Shown here in pieces: positions 33,880 to 39,493 of a stretch of 39,493 nucleotides of DNA (within the stretch, counting starts at the first letter, position 1; each line of letters opens with the position of its first letter). The translations under genes and the position numbers were made by a program. The notes under the pieces were generated by a model that made no database searches, was not told the DNA's origin, and saw only the letters and a program-made list of their open reading frames with translations. The DNA is from SAR116 cluster bacterium AG-447-C21 (GTDB lineage Bacteria > Pseudomonadota > Alphaproteobacteria > Thalassobaculales > Thalassobaculaceae): positions 1 to 39,493 of the forward strand of contig QCQB01000019.1 of NCBI GenBank assembly GCA_003212315.1, in the 5' to 3' direction.

Positions 33880-35562
33880 TTAATCGGTTCCTTGATACAT
33901 CCAGTTTCTTACTATGGCGATCGCTTCTTCTGGATGTTTATCAACAATTTCTCCTATTTGTTTAAGGGATGATGCTCTTACCCGTCCTTCCACTTGGTTA
34001 ATATCAATCATTTGGTCTAATAAGGATTCGTCAGCTTCGTCTTCTACGTCGTCTTCTTCCAATAATTCTGCCATATCAGCGGTTGCTTCAGGGCCAGTAA
34101 GCTGGGCAAGTGCCACACCTTCTCCATCTCCTATCATTCCTCCTGGTCCACCTGCGAATGCTGTTGGCATTGACTCAAATAAACGCGTTAATACTGGTCG
34201 GACCACCAAAAGAATCACCAGTAAACCCACAACAGCTAGCACCAAAACCTCCGCTAACTGCATAAAGTCCTCTTTAGATATGCCTAAAAATATTGATCCA
34301 TCATCAAACTCAAGAGGTTCTAGTTTTACGAATTGCATATTTACAATTTCCACACTATCACCTCGCTGTGGGTTGAAGCCAACCGCTGATTTAACGAGAG
34401 TTTCTAATTGAGCCAATTCGTCTGGTGGACGTGGCTGCCATACTTTATCACCATTATCATTTTCAACATAACGGCCGTCTACTAAAACAGCCACTGATAG
34501 TCGTTTTATTTTTCCAGATTCTTTAATTCTATTCCGGATAGTTTTTGTAATTTCAAAGTTTACCGTTTCTTCCGTTCTCGACACTTGACTGGCGGCTGAA
34601 TTGCCGGCTCCCGCAGCCGTGGCTTCGTTCTCTGGCAGATTATTTTGGACAGTTACTGTTTCCGAGTCATCATTTTCTGAACTGCTTTCATTTTCTTGAA
34701 CAGTTTGTGTTGAACGGGCCACTTGGCTGTCTGGATCGAAGATTTCAGCATTTTCAACGACCCTATCGTAATCTATATCGGCAGTTATTTCTGCTCGCAC
34801 TCTGTTTAAACCAACAGTTCGCTCTAGCAATTCAATGATCGCTTGCCGCATCTTATTTTCAAAACCAGCACGCATCTCTGCTACACTTCCTGCCGCAGTA
34901 GCTGTGCTGTCACCCTGGCCCCTTGCTAAAAGCTGACCTCTATCATCTAAAATAGAGATTTTATCGGGGTTCATTTCAGGTACAGCTGCAGCAACAAGGT
35001 GTTGGATCGCTTGAACTTGCTCTTTGCCTAATCGTCCGGATCCCTGGACCTGCAAAACCACTGACGCACTGGCTTTTTGCCGCTCCCTACTAAAAAGTTC
35101 CCGTCTTGGCATCACTAGATGAACGCGGGCACCTCTTACATTTTTCATTGCCCCTATTGTTCTCGCTAATTCACCTTCAAGGGCCCTCAGTAAATTTACG
35201 TTCTGAACAAAGTTTGTTGTTCCTATACCTTGACTAGAATCAAAAATTTCATAGCCTACTGAACCACCACCGGGAAGGCCTTTTTCGGCCAAGGACACTC
35301 GAAGTTGGAGCACCTCGTCCCCCGGGACATAAATTTGCTTTCCTCCTGCTTTTATGTCGTAGGGTATATTTTTGGCGTCTAGGGTTTGTATTATCTGCCC
35401 ACTATCTTGTGGATCGAGATCGCCGTAGAGTAGAGCCATTCCCCCTGAACTAAGCCTGGAGCTTAGGAAAATAAAAAAACCCAAAACAGCGAACGCGGTC
35501 GCTAATAAAGCCGCGACCCTAACAGGCCCTAAATTTCTCAAAAGTTCTGCAAATGGATTCAT
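33880..35562 (-). CDS. fliF: Flagellar MS-ring protein FliF
   Basis: A 560-residue protein that forms the inner-membrane MS ring. TM1 is at ~16-34 and TM2 at ~432-455. The first periplasmic region has the L-Y-G-D-L-D-P-Q-D-S-G-Q-I-I start and G-L-P-G-G-G-S-V-G-Y-E-I-F-D segment with R-A-L-E-G-E-L-A-R-T-I. A low-complexity Asn/Glu/Ser/Thr stretch occurs at ~280-325. The cytoplasmic C-terminus (V-E-G-R-V-R-A-S-S-L-K-Q-I-G-E-I-V-D-K-H-P) is the conserved FliG-binding tail and is intact, although fliG itself does not follow. ATG 35562 has GGAG at good spacing. It is the first gene of the flagellar run, after a 347-nt non-coding region. Confidence 0.98.
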   Translation of the reverse strand: MNPFAELLRNLGPVRVAALLATAFAVLGFFIFLSSRLSSGGMALLYGDLDPQDSGQIIQTLDAKNIPYDIKAGGKQIYVPGDEVLQLRVSLAEKGLPGGGSVGYEIFDSSQGIGTTNFVQNVNLLRALEGELARTIGAMKNVRGARVHLVMPRRELFSRERQKASASVVLQVQGSGRLGKEQVQAIQHLVAAAVPEMNPDKISILDDRGQLLARGQGDSTATAAGSVAEMRAGFENKMRQAIIELLERTVGLNRVRAEITADIDYDRVVENAEIFDPDSQVARSTQTVQENESSSENDDSETVTVQNNLPENEATAAGAGNSAASQVSRTEETVNFEITKTIRNRIKESGKIKRLSVAVLVDGRYVENDNGDKVWQPRPPDELAQLETLVKSAVGFNPQRGDSVEIVNMQFVKLEPLEFDDGSIFLGISKEDFMQLAEVLVLAVVGLLVILLVVRPVLTRLFESMPTAFAGGPGGMIGDGEGVALAQLTGPEATADMAELLEEDDVEDEADESLLDQMIDINQVEGRVRASSLKQIGEIVDKHPEEAIAIVRNWMYQGTD

Positions 35563-35673
35563 CTAAACAGCTCCACTTTTCATAATTACTGTTTATATTT
35601 GGGTAAACATATCAACCGGACCAACTATCATAATTTGTATAAAATTGTATATATTTATTCATGTTATCAGGCG

Positions 35674-35721
35674 GTGTTGATGGGCAAAATTTTCCTACTG
35701 CCTATCATCAATACAGGAAAA
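35674..35721 (-). other. Hairpin with alternative loop pairing in the fliF leader
   Basis: GTGTTGATG (35674-35682) pairs with CATCAATAC (35706-35714, one G-T wobble), and GGCA (35683-35686) pairs with TGCC (35699-35702), with a 3-nt bulge and 12-nt loop. The loop contains TTTTCCT (35690-35696), which is complementary to AGGAAAA (35715-35721) directly beside the stem. The two pairings are exclusive or would form a pseudoknot if the outer stem opened. It lies ~110 nt before the fliF ATG. There is no T-run, so it is not a standard terminator. Confidence 0.4.
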
Positions 35722-35781
35722 CTGAAAAAAAAACAATAGTTTAGTCGATAATTTTAAGTTTGAATCTTATTTCTGTTGCTC

Positions 35782-35796
35782 TTAATTAAAATTTAA
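35782..35796. promoter_or_regulatory. CtrA-like site TTAA-N7-TTAA
   Basis: TTAA at 35782-35785 and 35793-35796 are separated by exactly 7 nt, the full CtrA recognition pattern of alphaproteobacteria, where CtrA often controls early flagellar operons. It is about 220 nt before the fliF start. The local AT-richness makes a chance match quite possible. Confidence 0.35.
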
Positions 35797-35909
35797 ATTG
35801 AATCACGTTTCTGAGCACTGAATTAGATCATTAAATTTTGCAGTTGAGAGTCAATCTTTTGTAGCCGTGACGCCTTATTAATCTAATAATTTTTTACCCT
35901 AAATTTTCT

Positions 35910-36959
35910 CTAGTGGGAGTTTTTTATTAGCCTCGCCGCTTCAATAGCAAAATAGGTTAATATACCGTTTGCACCGGCGCGTTTGAAAGAGATCAAGCTT
36001 TCAATCATACAACGTTCGGCACTCAGCCAGCCATTTAATCCAGCAGCTTTTATCATCGAGTATTCACCACTTACTTGATAGGCAAATGTAGGGACACCAA
36101 ATTTATCCTTTACTCGTCTAATTATATCTAAATAGGGAAGCCCCGGTTTTATCATAATCATATCGGCACCCTCAGCGATGTCTAAAGCTACTTCTAATAA
36201 TGCTTCATCACTGTTTCCTGGGTCCATCTGATAAGTTGCCTTGCTTGAACCACCTAGTGTGCTTGATGAACCTATCGCCTCCCGAAATGGCCCATAAAAA
36301 CCCGAGTTGTATTTTGCTGCGTACGACATTATCTGCACATGACTGTGGTTATGAGCGTCTAAAATTTTTCGAATTGCTCCCACTCGTCCATCCATCATGT
36401 CCGAGGGTGATATTATGTCGCAACCCGCGTCCGCTTGAACCAGTGCTTGCTGGCAAAGTATATCTACTGTCGCATCGTTTTGAATATTGCCTTCGGAGTC
36501 GAGAATTCCATCGTGACCGTGGGTTGTATAAGGGTCTAGCGCTACATCGCACTGAATGCCGATTTCTGGATGCTTTGTTTTAATTTCTTTAATTGCATCG
36601 CAAATTAAATTTTTTTCAAAAACCGCATTTTTTCCCATTGGGTCTTTTAGTGACGATTCCACATGCGGGAAAAGCGCTATGGCAGGTATGCCTAGATTTT
36701 TTGCTTCGTCTATTGCATCGACAACGGTGTCAATGGAATATCTAAAAACTCCAGGCATGGCTAATACAGGCTCTATCTTTTTCGACCCCTCACAAATGAA
36801 TAAAGGCCAAATAAGATCATCTACAGATATATTGTTTTCATTAACTAATCTTCTAGACCATCCTGTTCTTCTATTTCTTCTCATTCTAGTCGACGGGAAT
36901 GAACGCCCTGTTGAATTTGACCCATCTTGTGGATATTGTTTAGTATTGTCGGAGGGCAT
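35910..36959 (-). CDS. hemB: Delta-aminolevulinic acid dehydratase (porphobilinogen synthase)
   Basis: HemB joins two 5-aminolevulinate molecules into porphobilinogen for heme and other tetrapyrroles. It has 349 residues, with Schiff-base lysines Lys216 (S-Y-A-A-K-Y-N-S) and Lys271 (M-I-K-P-G-L-P-Y). The metal-site segment C-D-V-A-L-D-P-Y-T-T-H-G-H-D-G (137-151) has Ala/Asp/Asp where zinc enzymes carry three Cys, marking the Mg-dependent type usual in alphaproteobacteria. ATG 36959 follows GAAGG. It diverges from the formyltransferase gene with a 122-nt shared upstream region, and its 3' side opens onto the fliF leader. Confidence 0.98.
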   Translation of the reverse strand: MPSDNTKQYPQDGSNSTGRSFPSTRMRRNRRTGWSRRLVNENNISVDDLIWPLFICEGSKKIEPVLAMPGVFRYSIDTVVDAIDEAKNLGIPAIALFPHVESSLKDPMGKNAVFEKNLICDAIKEIKTKHPEIGIQCDVALDPYTTHGHDGILDSEGNIQNDATVDILCQQALVQADAGCDIISPSDMMDGRVGAIRKILDAHNHSHVQIMSYAAKYNSGFYGPFREAIGSSSTLGGSSKATYQMDPGNSDEALLEVALDIAEGADMIMIKPGLPYLDIIRRVKDKFGVPTFAYQVSGEYSMIKAAGLNGWLSAERCMIESLISFKRAGANGILTYFAIEAARLIKNSH

Positions 36960-37081
36960 TTTTTCGCCTTCAATTCCTTTGTGAAAAACAGCTTATTAAC
37001 TATATCAATTTAATTACAACTAAACAATTAGAACGCCTCTTCAAAAGGGCAAATTTTAATAATTTTATAAGAGGTTGAGTG

Positions 37082-38014
37082 ATGCGTATTATAATCAATG
37101 GTCAACAGGCGTTTGGTAAAGCGTGTTTGGAGGCAATATTAGACAAAGGTGTAGACGAGGTGGTTTGTGTCTATACAGCGCCAGATCAAGAGGGTAGGCC
37201 GAATGACCCAATAAAAACAGCAGCATTAGAGGCGAACATAGAGGTACGACAACCTGATAACTTTAAAGATGAAAATATCATCGAAGAGCTCAAGTCTTGG
37301 AATGCGGATCTAATGATACTAGCTTATGTAACTATTTTTGTACCAGAGCAAGCCAGAGAAATCCCGGTGTTAGGCACTATTTGTTTTCATCCCTCACTTT
37401 TGCCAATCCATCGAGGACCTAGCTCAATTAACTGGCCCATAATTTGGGGGGCAAAAAAGACAGGCCTAACTATATTTTGGCCCGATGACGGTCTAGATGA
37501 GGGAGATGTTTTGCTGCAAAAAGAAGTTGAAATAACCGCCGAAGACACTTTAGGCTCTGTCTATTTCAATAAAATTTTCCCCTTGGGGATTGAGGCCATA
37601 TTGGAAGCAGTTGAATTAATTAAAGGAGGTAATGCGCCACGCATGCGTCAGGACGATTCTCTCGCCACTTATGAAAGCTGGTGCAGGAAAGAAAATGCAG
37701 AGATTGATTGGCAAAGATCAGCGTTAGAAGTATACAACTTAATTCGAGGCTGTAACCCGCAACCCGGCGCTTGGACAACTTTTTCTGATAAAGTTATTCA
37801 AATCTTTGATGTTGAATTAACAGAAGGGAATGGCCGTGTAGGGCGGGTATGTGCTATTGATGCTGAAAGTTTAACTATTAATGCGGGACTAGGAGGGATA
37901 AAAATTAAAAGGTTGAGATTAGGAAAAGGGCCTAAAGTTGATGCCGCGGAATTTATAATGGAACACGGGCTAAAAGTTGGTGATCGATTTGGGATAAAAG
38001 CAAAAAAAGCTTAA
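37082..38014 (+). CDS. Formyltransferase-family protein, 10-formyl-THF hydrolase-like
   Basis: A 310-residue protein with the methionyl-tRNA-formyltransferase fold. The sequence F-H-P-S-L-L-P-I-H-R-G-P-S-S-I-N-W and F-W-P-D-D-G-L-D-E-G-D-V-L-L-Q-K resembles the hydrolase domain of 10-formyltetrahydrofolate dehydrogenase (ALDH1L) more than Fmt. His103 and Asp139 are the expected catalytic pair. The C-terminal ~100 residues form the usual OB-like subdomain (I-R-G-C-N-P-Q-P-G-A-W-T). No aldehyde dehydrogenase domain follows, so this is a stand-alone hydrolase or transferase. It could release formate from 10-formyl-THF or formylate an amine such as a nucleotide sugar. ATG 37082 is used with GAGG 8 nt upstream. 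Confidence 0.8.
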   Translation: MRIIINGQQAFGKACLEAILDKGVDEVVCVYTAPDQEGRPNDPIKTAALEANIEVRQPDNFKDENIIEELKSWNADLMILAYVTIFVPEQAREIPVLGTICFHPSLLPIHRGPSSINWPIIWGAKKTGLTIFWPDDGLDEGDVLLQKEVEITAEDTLGSVYFNKIFPLGIEAILEAVELIKGGNAPRMRQDDSLATYESWCRKENAEIDWQRSALEVYNLIRGCNPQPGAWTTFSDKVIQIFDVELTEGNGRVGRVCAIDAESLTINAGLGGIKIKRLRLGKGPKVDAAEFIMEHGLKVGDRFGIKAKKA

Positions 38015-38070
38015 GCTTATAACATTGCAAAATATTAGGTGAAATTTGGATTTGGACGGTATTTAGTAAA

Positions 38071-39225
38071 TTGGTAGATTTTGACCTGACAGAGGAGCAG
38101 ATAGCGATTAAAGCAATGGCTAGTTCTTTCGCGCAGAAGAATTTCCAGCCTAATGCAGGGATATGGGATCAGGAGGAAATCTTTCCTCGGATGGAACTGC
38201 AGATGGCGGCGGAACTGGGCCTGGCTGGAATATATATATCGGAGGAAGTTGGCGGTGCCGGACTGAACCGACTAGAAGCCGCTATTGTTTTTGAGGAATT
38301 GGCAGCAGCTTGCCCCTCCACTGCGGCATACTTATCTATCCACAATATGGTTGCTTGGATGGTAGATAATTTTGGCAACGATGAAATTCGACATCGGTTT
38401 TTACCCGGTTTAACTAAAATGGATTTAATGTCAAGCTATTGCTTGACGGAGCCAGGCGCTGGCTCCGATGCTGCCTCATTGAAAACAGAAGCTAAATTGG
38501 ACGGAAATAGCCATTATATTTTAAATGGAGCAAAGGCGTTCATTTCTGGCGGATCAACGAGTGATGTTTATGCAGTTATGTGCCGAACTGGCGCTGAAGG
38601 AGCCAAAGGGATTTCTTGTATCTTGGTCGAATCGGGAACCCCGGGGCTGTCGTTTGGTAAAAAAGAAAAGAAAATGGGTTGGAATAGTCAGCACACCGCT
38701 ATGGTTCATTTTGACGAGTGTCGAATTCCGATAGAGAACTTGGTTGGTCAAGAAGGAGATGGGTTTAAAATTGCTATGGCTGGTTTGGATGGAGGGCGGG
38801 TAAACATAGCAGCATGTTCAGTTGGCGGAGCTAGGGCTGCTATGGAGTTATCTATCTCGTATGCTCAAGAGCGTAAACAGTTTGGGAATGCAATAAGTCA
38901 GTTCCAGTCAATTCAATTTAAATTAGCGGATATGGCTACAGAACTAGAAACTGCGAGACTTATGGTTTATCGAGCCGCCAAGAGCTTGGGAACCGCCAAT
39001 GCAGAGGCAACAATGCATTGCGCCATGGCCAAACGCTGGGCTACAGAAATCTGTTCAAAAATCTGTAATGAAGCACTGCAAATTCACGGGGGATACGGTT
39101 ACCTTAGAGATTTTCCGATAGAGAAATTAGTCCGGGACTTACGCGTCCACCAAATATTAGAGGGCACTAATGAGATTATGCAGTCAATAATAGCAAAAAG
39201 GCTTTTGGACCAAAAAGCCGGATAA
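38071..39225 (+). CDS. Acyl-CoA dehydrogenase, isobutyryl-CoA-dehydrogenase-like
   Basis: A 384-residue FAD-dependent acyl-CoA dehydrogenase. Visible motifs are Y-C-L-T-E-P-G-A-G-S-D-A-A-S (flavin/substrate loop), E-R-K-Q-F-G-N-A-I-S-Q-F-Q, Q-I-H-G-G-Y-G-Y and the C-terminal R-D-L-R-V-H-Q-I-L-E-G-T-N-E-I-M. The Glu in L-E-G-T-N-E is the usual catalytic base. The next gene is a 3-hydroxyisobutyryl-CoA hydrolase, so isobutyryl-CoA (valine breakdown) is the likely substrate. The start is TTG 38071: no ATG or GTG lies in frame near it, the Shine-Dalgarno is weak, and residue 1 aligns with the usual family start (V-D-F-D-L-T-E-E-Q). It is electron-transfer-flavoprotein dependent by family. Confidence 0.93.
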   Translation: MVDFDLTEEQIAIKAMASSFAQKNFQPNAGIWDQEEIFPRMELQMAAELGLAGIYISEEVGGAGLNRLEAAIVFEELAAACPSTAAYLSIHNMVAWMVDNFGNDEIRHRFLPGLTKMDLMSSYCLTEPGAGSDAASLKTEAKLDGNSHYILNGAKAFISGGSTSDVYAVMCRTGAEGAKGISCILVESGTPGLSFGKKEKKMGWNSQHTAMVHFDECRIPIENLVGQEGDGFKIAMAGLDGGRVNIAACSVGGARAAMELSISYAQERKQFGNAISQFQSIQFKLADMATELETARLMVYRAAKSLGTANAEATMHCAMAKRWATEICSKICNEALQIHGGYGYLRDFPIEKLVRDLRVHQILEGTNEIMQSIIAKRLLDQKAG

Positions 39226-39254
39226 AAGTATGAGACCTTAGATTGGAAAATTTG

Positions 39255-39493
39255 ATGGAAGAGGAAGTTTTATTCAATGTAGAAAATAGCTTTGGGATTA
39301 TAAAACTTAATCGGCCTAAAACGCTGAATGCATTGACTATGAATATGATAGAAAAAATGAGACAAACCTTCACCGATTGGATGACTAATGATGACATCAA
39401 AGCGGTCATCATTAAAGGTGCTGGTGATAGGGCATTTTGTGCTGGTGGGGATGTTCGAGCCGTTCGTCAAGCAATAATTGATTATCAAGGGGT
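39255..39493 (+). CDS. 3-hydroxyisobutyryl-CoA hydrolase, N-terminal part (runs off the window)
   Basis: The first 79 residues of a crotonase-fold protein, starting at ATG 39255 (TTGGAA upstream) and cut by the right edge. The start L-F-N-V-E-N-S-F-G-I-I-K-L-N-R-P-K-T-L-N-A-L and especially A-F-C-A-G-G-D-V-R-A-V match the 3-hydroxyisobutyryl-CoA hydrolase branch (C-A-G-G-D-[IV]-R) rather than plain enoyl-CoA hydratases. It lies 29 nt after the acyl-CoA dehydrogenase, consistent with a valine-degradation operon that continues beyond the window. Confidence 0.85.
   Translation, partial: MEEEVLFNVENSFGIIKLNRPKTLNALTMNMIEKMRQTFTDWMTNDDIKAVIIKGAGDRAFCAGGDVRAVRQAIIDYQG

Larger units (their letters stand above)
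35563..35909. other. 347-nt non-coding region between hemB and fliF
   Basis: This AT-rich stretch lies downstream of hemB and upstream of fliF (both leftward). It holds a CtrA-like TTAA-N7-TTAA site at 35782-35796, an A9 run near 35725-35733, a 13-bp hairpin with an alternative partner at 35674-35721 and a small GTTTA/TAAAC hairpin at 35611-35628. There is no ORF of note, and I could not place a convincing sigma-70 or sigma-54 promoter. Confidence 0.5.

Noticed and set aside
36334..36583. Long frames antisense to hemB and similar frames antisense to flagellar genes
   Set aside because: They overlap strongly supported genes and have no recognisable domains or ribosome binding sites.
38007..38018. 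12-bp perfect palindrome AAGCTTAAGCTT over a stop codon
   Set aside because: No loop and no T-run; likely a chance double HindIII-type sequence.

Overview
The window looks like the chromosome of a free-living alphaproteobacterium. The DNA is moderately AT-rich. Reasons for the assignment: a flagellar block with an FlbD-type sigma-54 activator next to fliF/fliH/fliN, an ALAD (hemB) with the Asp-rich Mg-type site rather than the Zn-Cys site, a perfect TTAA-N7-TTAA (CtrA-like) site upstream of fliF, and many hydantoinase/oxoprolinase-type catabolic genes. I see no rRNA, tRNA, CRISPR array, insertion sequence or phage gene. All calls come from reading translations and motifs; no database search was run.

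Layout. 1-2037: the tail of an unidentified gene, then a class III nucleotide cyclase joined to a TolB-like and TPR region. 2125-6766: a HyuB-type hydantoinase subunit with an LLM-type flavin oxidoreductase (+), facing a translationally coupled pair of PuuE-like polysaccharide-deacetylase-fold hydrolases (-). 7061-10770: a zinc-homeostasis block, leftward His-rich outer-membrane barrel > Zur > GTP cyclohydrolase I and rightward ZnuA. The two arms share one near-perfect palindromic Zur-like operator at 9769-9786, and a second Zur-like site overlaps the likely folE promoter. 11091-16362: hyuA (frameshifted in a run of eight G), hyuB and a class III aminotransferase in one operon. 16535-23411: an iron-type alcohol dehydrogenase (-), a second complete hyuA (+), then leftward a quinone oxidoreductase, a sterol-desaturase-family membrane protein and an SCP2-like/alpha-beta hydrolase fusion.

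23447-35562: a leftward run whose core is fliF-fliH-fliN-motA-flbD-flhA-flhF-flhG-(fliK-like), trailed by a HAD phosphatase. It encodes the MS ring, export-ATPase regulator, C-ring protein, a stator half, the late flagellar transcription factor, the export gate, the number/placement GTPase-ATPase pair and a hook-length-like protein. fliG, normally between fliF and fliH, is absent, as is motB. 35910-36959 is hemB (-). 37082-39493: a formyl-tetrahydrofolate-hydrolase-like protein, an acyl-CoA dehydrogenase and the start of a 3-hydroxyisobutyryl-CoA hydrolase, suggesting valine/isobutyrate breakdown.

How it fits together. The left half reads as a catabolic region for cyclic amides or ureides: two HyuA, two HyuB, two PuuE-like hydrolases, a flavin oxidoreductase, an aminotransferase and dehydrogenases, split by a zinc-uptake locus. 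The right half is core flagellar and metabolic. The least explained items are a 92-nt element with four nested helices at 6896-6987, a hairpin with an alternative pairing upstream of fliF (35674-35721), the G8 frameshift in hyuA, unpaired hyuA/hyuB copies, and the missing fliG.
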